DNA of 5,351 nt, taken from NCBI GenBank assembly GCA_022843085.1, contig JALHOI010000243.1, positions 1-5,351 of the forward strand, given 5' to 3'. The notes under the pieces are model-generated. The model worked only from the letters and a program-made list of their open reading frames with translations, did not search any database and was not told the origin of the DNA. The translations under genes were made by a program, and so were the position numbers. This DNA is from Pseudobdellovibrionaceae bacterium (GTDB lineage Bacteria > Bdellovibrionota > Bdellovibrionia > Bdellovibrionales > JAMPXM01). The first letter of the stretch is position 1, and every line of letters starts with the position of its first letter. This document shows positions 1 through 5,351 of this stretch, in pieces.

Positions 1-3000
1 TCCGAGATGAAAGACCCCAGCCCAACCAGGTTTATTGCTGTCGTAAGGTTTAAACGACTGCATCCGGTAATTGCGGAAGAGCCACTGAACGGGCGCCATC
101 ACGAAAATACCTTGGGTCAAAATCGCCGTAACCCAGAACGAGTAGCTGATCCCAGTGCCAAGAGCAAAATGACTCCACGCCCAGCTGACCGAGAAGGCGA
201 CGGGCCAGAATTTCAAGTTTCGCATGTTTGCCGAAACAAGCTCTTCAGCAAACGGCACGCGACGCTGGATAACTCCAAGTGCCCCTCGATCGATGCTTTG
301 ATCGTTGAACATCGAGTCAATGATACGAAGTCCGCGATTGGCCGTGCTGGTCGTAATCGAAACGACCGCACGCCGAACTTTAAGAAGTTTTCGGTCGAAG
401 CTATTTGTTCGAATGGCTTCGAGATCTTCTAGCGCCTTCAAATCTTTTTCCGTTTGACGTGTTAGGGCGATACGAGCTCGCTGGGTGAATCCGGGTTGCG
501 CCGAGTCGAGCGCACTTACGATATCGGTCATCGTGGTCGCGTCTCTGTAAGCAGCGAGGTAAATGGCAGCGTGCATTTGCGCGCGTGCTCGCATCGCATC
601 AAGCGGATCAAGTTTCGCGAGATAGGTTTTTACGTTGATGCTCTTCAGCTGCTCGTTAGCTAAAATCTCAGACTTCTCTTGAATTTCTCGTAGCATCGTT
701 TGGTACTTTTGATTGTCAGACTGCCAGGGTGCACGGCCCGCACCGCGCCGGTCCGCTGCGTCGATCGGAGCTAGCTCCTGAATTCGCAGACCGATTTGTT
801 TTGCACTTTCGCTCGTGTAAAAATCCTTCAGCCGTGCCTCAAGATTCTCTTTCGAAAGCAGCTCGACGTTTCCGGCGTTTTGCAGGCTGTAGTGCGCCAG
901 ACGCGCTTCGGCCCGGTGAAGAGACGAACGATGACGCCAATGATCGACCCAATTCTTTTCCGGAACGTACCGAGCCGCGGCTTCTTGGGCTCGCTGTTGC
1001 TCGCCCATATTTTTTGCGATGATGTTGGCTCGCTGAAGAACCTCAGCCCGAAGACTAGTATCCGCCATGATTTCGGCTTCAGATTTGGACGCGAGGTCTG
1101 ATCGCTGGGCCTTCATCGCCTCAACTGCAGCGATCTGCGCTTTCTCGCGATAGCTCAAAATATCTTCGCGTTTTGCAACGATATTGTCGATGGTCGCACC
1201 GTCGAGTTGGCTTGCCAGAGCTTGGCGCATGTAGAGCACCGCCATGTTGGCTGCGCCTGTATCAAAATCCTTTGTCCACGTGACTGGCAGGTACCGGGCT
1301 GTGTACTCGGTTGGACCTTCGTAGTTCGCCATAACAATCAACTGGCGAAACGCAAGAGCACGGGCACTGATCTCTTTCATGCCTTCGCGAAGTCGTGTGA
1401 TTTCAGCGTCGCGGGCGGCTTTCTTTACAGCGTCGGCGTTGGCAACGAGTAGCGACGGTTGTTCTAAATACTTTAAAAGCGCACTCGCCATCTTTGGCAG
1501 AACCTTACGAAGTCGCTCTGAGTCGGCGATCATCGTCTCGACGAGTTTCACGGCGTTCAGCGTGTCGGCTGATGGGCTTAACTGATGCCATGCCTTCGCT
1601 TGAGCTAACGCGCGATCAAGGACGGTGGGAAGCAGTCCTCGACGGGAAGAAAGTATGAAGCTTCCTTCTTTGATCACCGGCTGACCATCGTCGCCAAGTT
1701 TGATTTTGCCCTCGTTATCCGTATCGAAAGTGACGTCTTCTGCTGCCAGCGGATTTAAATTTGCGAGTAAGGTCGTATTCGCTGGATTAGCAAAACCGCG
1801 CGATTTCGCGATTGTGCTATAAAGACTCATCGTATCGAAAAGAATTTCGGCTGTCGAAGGCAAACCCTTTTGAATAAGTGTCAGATTGATCAAAGCTTCG
1901 CGCATCTCTTCACGTCGACTTTGTATTTTCGGATCATTTGGGTTGAGGCCAAGCCGTCGAAGGTCATTGTCAACTCGAGCATAGAGTTCTTCGACGACCT
2001 GACTTTTCGCGTCCATCGTGAAGTCCGCGGGACCTCGCAGAATGCCAATCGATGCGCCGACAAGAAGGTTGGTGAAAAGCATTGCTTGTGTGTCGCGGTT
2101 TGCGGAACTGAAGGTTTCATTTAACGCGAAGCTCAACCCCTCTGGCAAAGATGGACTTACCGAGCTGATAAACATCGGCAGCAAATAGAAGTAGTGAAGC
2201 GCGCCAAGACCGACGCCCGCAGTTGCGGCGTAACCGGTACCGAGGATCGTGACTTTCTCGTTGACCGAAATTTTTCCGAAGTGACGAAGGTTCGGATAAA
2301 CGGTTTGGTGTAAGACCTTACGCATCAGCGTGTGGTCTCCAGCGCCGAGGTTTGGCATGGTACGATCGACAAAGTACTGAACGGCAATACCCGGCGAGAT
2401 AAGCGGGAACTGAGCAATCGAGGCTAGAATTGAACCCTCGATTCGCATGAATTCTCGAAACCCTTTCATTTTTTCGGCGTCGACAGTCGCGGGGTCCAGA
2501 GCACGTCGGTACTTGTGAATTTCATCAAGACGTTTTCGAACTCCAGGGCTTTTGTACTTCAAAGCAAAGGCAGTTACGACTGTGATCGCGACGATAGAGC
2601 CAAACACCGCCGAGCGCTTGATGGCTTTGGTAACGGGATCTTCAGCATCCCCCGCATGGGCCGACGGAATCGCAATTAGTTTCGCCAGTTGTGATTTCGA
2701 AAGGAGTTTCGCAAGAAGAGATTCGGTCGACTTCGCCTGCGAGTGCGCGAGCCCTCGGAAATCGCGGAAGAAGTTGTAACCTGGACGTGTGCTGTCGTTG
2801 CCTGTAATGACAAGGCCAAGCAGTGCAGTCGAGCCTGGTGCAGGCATCAATTTTTCGTCGGCAACTTTTCCGTCTGAACCGCGCTTTGTCAGGCTGATCA
2901 TCACCGAAATATCGAGATTGATCTTCGAGATTTGGATCATCTCTCGAATGTCTTTCATCAGGAACGGAATGACTTCCTTGTCATTGCTGATTGCCAGAAT

Positions 3001-3711
3001 GTCACCCTGAACCACTTGCATAGCGGTGAGGTTCGTTCGCCAGCCTTTTCCCATGATGGGAAGAAAGAAAACGGGCACAGGTGTTGTTCTGTGAGCGTGG
3101 GTTTCGAGGAGCGCGGTTTCGATGACGAAAAGACCTTCGCCGTCAGAATTTTGCACGCCCGATAGTCGATCGAAGAGGTCGCTTTTCGGGTGGAGTGTGA
3201 AGAACAGGTACTCATCGGTCACGATCAGCGAACGCAATGGAAGATCGAGAACAAGTTTTTTTCCGCTACCGGGAACAAGAATTTCAGTTGAACGTTCGTC
3301 GCTTGCGACGACATAGTCGCTTATGACTTCGGTTGCGTTGACCCAGGTTTGCGAACGCATGAAGAATGGATCAGCGTCGACAGGTGCATTGGAAAAATCG
3401 GGAATGATTCCGGGAATCGAGCCTAGATCGATCGACATCAAATCTCGAATTGCGGGATCGCGGCCACCGAAACCAGTTTTCAGCGCTTCGATCATTTGGA
3501 CGTTCACCTGGGATTGCAGGTGTTTTGCATCAGACATTTTTGCATCAGACTTTTGTGCAACTGAATGATCGGCCGAAGTCGGCGCCGCAGGCAAATTCAG
3601 GCGACCTCCGGTCGCGGCTTCAAGCGCCAACACGGGTTGAGCAAGGGTCTCGATGAGAAAAACGACAGTCAGAAGCAGCATAAGAGGGGCGCGAGACTGG
3701 ACTTTAAACAC
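1..3711 (-). CDS. Giant exported membrane protein of unknown function (C-terminus cut by window edge)
   Basis: This frame stays open for 1237 codons and runs off the left edge, so it is 3'-partial. I do not recognise the family. The GTG start at 3711 is chosen because GGAGGA lies 4 bases upstream and an in-frame TAG occurs further upstream. Residues 1-29 look like a signal peptide: basic start (K3, R7), hydrophobic core about 9-20, probable cleavage after PVLA at 29. Residues 30-365 form a soluble, probably periplasmic region. A clear membrane helix lies at about 367-385, followed by a strongly basic stretch (386-403), which by the positive-inside rule puts the next part in the cytoplasm. Further hydrophobic segments lie at about 426-446, 487-515 and 544-560. 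Residues 565-1160 are mostly charged, alanine-rich and helical. Two more aromatic-rich membrane segments lie at about 1166-1183 and 1187-1211. An EF-hand-like loop sits at 663-674. The reading frame is certain; the topology is inferred, and no catalytic motif was seen. Confidence 0.93.
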   Translation of the reverse strand, partial: MFKVQSRAPLMLLLTVVFLIETLAQPVLALEAATGGRLNLPAAPTSADHSVAQKSDAKMSDAKHLQSQVNVQMIEALKTGFGGRDPAIRDLMSIDLGSIPGIIPDFSNAPVDADPFFMRSQTWVNATEVISDYVVASDERSTEILVPGSGKKLVLDLPLRSLIVTDEYLFFTLHPKSDLFDRLSGVQNSDGEGLFVIETALLETHAHRTTPVPVFFLPIMGKGWRTNLTAMQVVQGDILAISNDKEVIPFLMKDIREMIQISKINLDISVMISLTKRGSDGKVADEKLMPAPGSTALLGLVITGNDSTRPGYNFFRDFRGLAHSQAKSTESLLAKLLSKSQLAKLIAIPSAHAGDAEDPVTKAIKRSAVFGSIVAITVVTAFALKYKSPGVRKRLDEIHKYRRALDPATVDAEKMKGFREFMRIEGSILASIAQFPLISPGIAVQYFVDRTMPNLGAGDHTLMRKVLHQTVYPNLRHFGKISVNEKVTILGTGYAATAGVGLGALHYFYLLPMFISSVSPSLPEGLSFALNETFSSANRDTQAMLFTNLLVGASIGILRGPADFTMDAKSQVVEELYARVDNDLRRLGLNPNDPKIQSRREEMREALINLTLIQKGLPSTAEILFDTMSLYSTIAKSRGFANPANTTLLANLNPLAAEDVTFDTDNEGKIKLGDDGQPVIKEGSFILSSRRGLLPTVLDRALAQAKAWHQLSPSADTLNAVKLVETMIADSERLRKVLPKMASALLKYLEQPSLLVANADAVKKAARDAEITRLREGMKEISARALAFRQLIVMANYEGPTEYTARYLPVTWTKDFDTGAANMAVLYMRQALASQLDGATIDNIVAKREDILSYREKAQIAAVEAMKAQRSDLASKSEAEIMADTSLRAEVLQRANIIAKNMGEQQRAQEAAARYVPEKNWVDHWRHRSSLHRAEARLAHYSLQNAGNVELLSKENLEARLKDFYTSESAKQIGLRIQELAPIDAADRRGAGRAPWQSDNQKYQTMLREIQEKSEILANEQLKSINVKTYLAKLDPLDAMRARAQMHAAIYLAAYRDATTMTDIVSALDSAQPGFTQRARIALTRQTEKDLKALEDLEAIRTNSFDRKLLKVRRAVVSITTSTANRGLRIIDSMFNDQSIDRGALGVIQRRVPFAEELVSANMRNLKFWPVAFSVSWAWSHFALGTGISYSFWVTAILTQGIFVMAPVQWLFRNYRMQSFKPYDSNKPGWAGVFHLG
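3523..3552 (-). repeat. Short in-frame repeat coding for SDAK twice
   Basis: TTTTGCATCAGAC occurs at 3523-3535 and again, identical, at 3538-3550, a 15-base period. In the giant protein this gives KSDAK then MSDAK at residues 54-63, in a polar linker just after the signal peptide. It looks like a replication-slippage duplication in a region with little structural constraint. Confidence 0.85.
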
Positions 3712-3715
3712 AATG

Positions 3716-3721
3716 TCCTCC
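3716..3721 (-). promoter_or_regulatory. Shine-Dalgarno site of the giant gene
   Basis: GGAGGA on the minus strand, 4 bases before the GTG at 3711. It is the only strong Shine-Dalgarno match before any gene in this window. It decides the start: the in-frame ATG at 3681, ten codons later, has no comparable site, and starting there would remove the basic residues that begin the signal peptide. A TTG at 3713 is in another frame. Confidence 0.85.
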
Positions 3722-3794
3722 GAAGGGCATGGGCGAGCAGTAGCCGTCACCTAGCAGCATTCGTACCGAATCTCGAAGTGCGACAGGCAGTGTA

Positions 3795-3800
3795 ACTATA
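3795..3800 (-). promoter_or_regulatory. Possible -10 element for the giant gene
   Basis: The minus strand reads TATAGT here, five of six matches to the bacterial TATAAT consensus, within an AT-rich stretch. Transcription would start near 3788 and give a leader of about 75 bases. No good -35 box lies 16-18 bases upstream (the hexamer there is GCCGAT), so this would need an activator or another sigma factor, or may be chance. Confidence 0.3.
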
Positions 3801-3921
3801 CGATATTACAGAAATTTATCGGCCTACTGCTGACCGCAAGATTGTAAGACTCGACGTGATGGTGAAATGTTTTTAGCGAAAAAAAGAGCTTTGGTATGGC
3901 CCGAAATCTGTTGGTCGTTGA

Positions 3922-4428
3922 TTACTCTTCGTAAGACATCACGAAGTGATCGGGTCGGGCTGAAAGTGACAGCGTGCCCTCGGCATTTGTGAAGCGAAAA
4001 GCGCCCTCGGCGGTGTTGGGCTCGGCAGTGTTGGGATTGACGAGTTGAAAGAGTGCGGCTGAATCTGAACCGGTCGCTTCGAATTTTGCTTTTGCAGGAT
4101 TCAAACGGATCTGCGTGCCGACTCCTTTTTGAATCATCAGAGTGCACTGAATACCGTCGGCACCGCGGTCGCCGCAGACCCAGCTAAATGATCTCGTTGC
4201 ACTTTCGATCGATTTGCTTGGGCCCATGAGCGAACCCTGAACAGGAACATTCATGGCCGCCCAAAGTGTTTGACCATCAGAGTCTGAACCGCCCATGCGA
4301 GGCTTAAACACAGTGATCATCATCTGCTGCGAAAGCGGAAAGCTGCGCGCAAGCGTATCGGCATTTGTAGTTTCAGACGTCGCAAGCAGCAGAATCAGAA
4401 GGCACAGAACGGGCTTGGTGTTTCGCAT
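3922..4428 (-). CDS. Small secreted protein of unknown function
   Basis: A complete frame of 168 residues ending in TAA. I do not recognise a family. Residues 1-23 are a clear signal peptide: R2 and K5, a leucine-rich core at about 7-16, and probable cleavage after TNA at 23. There is no lipobox placed to make it a lipoprotein, so a soluble periplasmic or outer product is expected. The mature part has only two cysteines, C85 and C95, spaced to allow a short disulfide loop, and a tandem PNTAE repeat at 132-141. The composition suggests a small beta-rich domain. The start is uncertain: an in-frame TTG at 4440 would add four residues, but the ATG gives the more usual signal peptide, and neither has a Shine-Dalgarno site. 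It is divergent from the chaperone-like gene and lies upstream of the giant gene on the same strand, 210 bases away, so co-transcription is not obvious. The coding call rests mainly on the signal peptide and uninterrupted frame. Confidence 0.8.
   Translation of the reverse strand: MRNTKPVLCLLILLLATSETTNADTLARSFPLSQQMMITVFKPRMGGSDSDGQTLWAAMNVPVQGSLMGPSKSIESATRSFSWVCGDRGADGIQCTLMIQKGVGTQIRLNPAKAKFEATGSDSAALFQLVNPNTAEPNTAEGAFRFTNAEGTLSLSARPDHFVMSYEE
4006..4035 (-). repeat. 15-base tandem duplication coding for PNTAE twice
   Basis: CTCGGCGGTGTTGGG at 4006-4020 is followed directly by CTCGGCAGTGTTGGG at 4021-4035, with one mismatch. The unit is five codons, so the frame is kept and the secreted protein carries PNTAE twice. 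The mismatch is synonymous (alanine GCC in both units is kept; the change falls in the threonine codon ACC/ACT), so the duplication is young or held by selection on the protein. Confidence 0.9.
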
Positions 4429-4517
4429 ATTCAGTATCAAATCGCAGCAGACGGGCGGCCGTCGAGCATTCGATAAAACTGTATGACGTAGGTCGAGTCG
4501 AATGTTTTACTTCGCAG
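4429..4517. promoter_or_regulatory. Divergent intergenic region with promoters of two secreted-protein genes
   Basis: These 89 bases lie between the start codons of two genes pointing away from each other, so both promoters should be here. No consensus promoter stands out. For the minus strand, TTCGAC (4497-4502) and TTTTAT (4473-4478) are 18 bases apart and form a weak sigma-70-like pair; for the plus strand I find nothing convincing. A 7-base inverted repeat, CATTCGA at 4467-4473 and TCGAATG at 4498-4504, could be an operator. Neither gene has a recognisable Shine-Dalgarno sequence. Confidence 0.45.
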
Positions 4518-5045
4518 ATGCTGTTTCGCTTTTTCAAGCCCTTCACAGTTGTAATTCTGCAGGTTTGTTTGCAGCTGGTAGAAGCGCCGACCGGTTTGGC
4601 GGGCGAGATTCACCCGCGGGCTGAATCAAACCCTGAATCTTTTTTTGTGGAACCGCACGAATTGCGAATTTCGGTTCCGGTTTCTCGGCGAACGGTCAAC
4701 GACGGCTTCATTAAAATTGTAAACAAAGAAAATTACGACGTCGCAGTTCAGGTCGACTGCTTTTTACGCGAACCCGACTTGAACGGAGGCGAGCGTCGTT
4801 CTTCAACAACACATCTAAAAATTGAGCCTTCCGAATTCGTTCTAAAAGCTGGTCGCTCGAAAACAATAGCAATCGACTACCGAGGCGAGCAGAGAATTTC
4901 GAAAGAGCGCACCTACCGTATCGTCATCAAGCAGCGTGAAGAATCAGAGGGTGCCAACAACCATCGATCACTCGGTTTAGGTTTTGTTCATGTAGTCAGT
5001 TTTTTTGTTCATCCCAGGTCTTCAAAAGAGAAGCCGCGGCGTTAA
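4518..5045 (+). CDS. Secreted single-domain PapD-like (pilus chaperone N-domain) protein
   Basis: A complete frame of 175 residues. The N-terminus (R4, K7, then a hydrophobic stretch 9-20) is a signal peptide, with likely cleavage after GLA at 28. Residues about 44-155 resemble the N-terminal immunoglobulin-like domain of periplasmic pilus chaperones: strands around LRISVPVSRR (49-58) and GFIKIVNKENYDVAVQVD (63-80), the family-type segment IEPSEFVLKAGRSKTI (102-117), then ERTYRIVIKQ (130-139), matching the E-x-x-Y-R strand, and finally SFFVHP (161-166), like the PVFV-P end strand. True chaperones of this family are typically over 200 residues with a second domain; here only a basic tail follows, so donor-strand chaperoning of pilins is doubtful. 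It may instead be a stand-alone partner or structural domain of an envelope complex. The ATG at 4518 is chosen because it gives the signal peptide; it lacks a Shine-Dalgarno site. Fold assignment is by motif reading and is moderately sure. Confidence 0.87.
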   Translation: MLFRFFKPFTVVILQVCLQLVEAPTGLAGEIHPRAESNPESFFVEPHELRISVPVSRRTVNDGFIKIVNKENYDVAVQVDCFLREPDLNGGERRSSTTHLKIEPSEFVLKAGRSKTIAIDYRGEQRISKERTYRIVIKQREESEGANNHRSLGLGFVHVVSFFVHPRSSKEKPRR

Positions 5046-5351
5046 TTTGCCTCGTGACTTGAAATGTAACTTTGAATTGAAGCCACGTCTGTGTAGCCGT
5101 AGTACAAACGCAGCAGCGCTTCTTCGGTAAGTGTCGACATTCCCTTTTGACGCGCAAGAGCTGCAAGCTGAAGTTTTGATTGTCTCTGATTGATCGCGTC
5201 CGAGATTTCGGCGTCGACAACAAACAGTTCAAAGAGTGGAATACGCCCGTTGTACCCGCCGACACACTGGTCGCAGCCGTCACCCTTCGCGTAGAACTGT
5301 GTATCGGCAGGAATTTCAAGAATCGTGTTTTTGTGTTCAATCGTCTCATCG
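5042..5351 (-). CDS. GspE/PilB-family secretion or type IV pilus assembly ATPase, C-terminal fragment
   Basis: Only the last 102 residues and the TAA stop are in the window; the gene continues past the right edge, so this is 5'-partial. The fragment matches the end of type II secretion (GspE) and type IV pilus extension (PilB) hexameric ATPases, which hydrolyse ATP on the cytoplasmic side of the inner membrane to drive pseudopilus or pilus growth. Key signs: GCDQC (fragment residues 25-29), half of the zinc-binding tetracysteine motif; GYNGRIPLFEL (32-42), matching the family's GYxGRxxxxEL; then a helix, GMSTL (70-74) and YGYTDVASI (84-92), equivalent to the family's GMxTL and GxTxxxEV end. 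The Walker motifs and first cysteine pair would be outside the window, so GspE, PilB and related forms cannot be told apart. The segment TEEALLRLYYGY is more divergent than usual (normally E/D-D-G). It converges on the chaperone-like gene with a 4-base overlap. Confidence 0.9.
   Translation of the reverse strand, partial: DETIEHKNTILEIPADTQFYAKGDGCDQCVGGYNGRIPLFELFVVDAEISDAINQRQSKLQLAALARQKGMSTLTEEALLRLYYGYTDVASIQSYISSHEAN

Larger units (their letters stand above)
3712..3921. other. Intergenic gap between two minus-strand genes
   Basis: This 210-base stretch has no credible gene; short frames crossing it have no start signal or recognisable product. It should hold the end of transcription of the small secreted gene and the promoter of the giant gene. 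Visible elements are a run of seven A (seven T on the transcribed-sense minus strand) at 3879-3885 without a convincing stem before it, an AT-rich part at about 3793-3820 with a possible -10 box, and a short dyad ATTCG-TAC-CGAAT at 3759-3771 that would lie in the leader of the giant gene's mRNA. The functions of these elements are inferred only. Confidence 0.6.

Noticed and set aside
3679..3681. ATG at 3681 as the start of the giant protein
   Set aside because: It lacks a Shine-Dalgarno site and would remove the basic residues before the hydrophobic core; the GTG at 3711 has GGAGGA at a workable distance.
7..3795. Many short plus-strand open frames of 60-140 codons across the left two thirds
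   Set aside because: They lie opposite the 1237-codon minus-strand frame, have no ribosome binding sites, signal features or recognisable motifs, and arise from that gene's codon pattern.
3736..3831. 8-base inverted repeat AGCAGTAG (3736-3743) and CTACTGCT (3824-3831)
   Set aside because: The arms are 80 bases apart and the outer arm lies upstream of the only plausible -10 box, so they would not both be in the transcript; probably chance.
3870..3905. Rho-independent terminator after the small secreted gene (T run at 3885-3879 on the minus strand)
   Set aside because: The T run is real, but the best stem before it is only about five pairs with a bulge, too weak to call.
3824..4147. Minus-strand frame of 107 codons overlapping the small secreted gene
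   Set aside because: Out of frame with the signal-peptide-bearing gene and rich in R, H and S without any motif; a shadow frame.
5033..5040. GCCGCGGC palindrome near the convergent gene ends as a bidirectional terminator
   Set aside because: Four base pairs without a loop or adjacent T run cannot form a terminator hairpin; it is coding sequence for the basic tail.
4996..5349. Minus-strand frame of 117 codons at the right edge
   Set aside because: It is in a different frame from the 102-residue GspE/PilB-like sequence, which shows clear family motifs; this one is arginine/threonine-rich noise and overlaps the end of the chaperone-like gene.

Overview
The window holds four protein-coding genes and almost no spare DNA. 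GC content is roughly one half. There are two cut genes at the edges, two complete small genes between them, and no RNA genes, insertion sequences or CRISPR arrays that I can see. Three of the four proteins start with a predicted signal peptide, the large gene has a Shine-Dalgarno sequence, and one protein has a pilus-chaperone-type fold, so the source is a Gram-negative (diderm) bacterium. A deltaproteobacterial or Bdellovibrionota-like lineage would fit the flavour of the proteins, but that is a weak impression and not shown by the sequence.

Layout. (1) From 3711 down to the left edge, one uninterrupted minus-strand reading frame of 1237 codons encodes a very large exported and membrane-anchored protein whose C-terminus lies outside the window. 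It fills about 70% of the window; all short plus- and minus-strand frames inside it are shadows. (2) Positions 3712-3921 are a non-coding gap with the ribosome binding site and a possible -10 element of the large gene. (3) Positions 3922-4428, minus strand, encode a small secreted protein of unknown function. (4) An 89-base gap separates that gene from a divergent plus-strand gene at 4518-5045, a secreted single-domain protein resembling the N-terminal domain of PapD-type periplasmic pilus chaperones. (5) From the right edge to 5042, minus strand, is the last part of a GspE/PilB-family secretion or type IV pilus ATPase. It converges on gene 4, and both genes use the same TTAA tetranucleotide for their stop codons.

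How they may work together. All four products belong to the cell envelope or its secretion machinery: an assembly ATPase, a chaperone-like periplasmic domain, a small secreted protein and a giant membrane protein. That theme is suggestive but strand changes separate most of them, so they are not one operon. Only the small secreted gene and the giant gene share a strand in sequence, with 210 bases between them. The most novel object is the giant protein, which I cannot assign to any known family.
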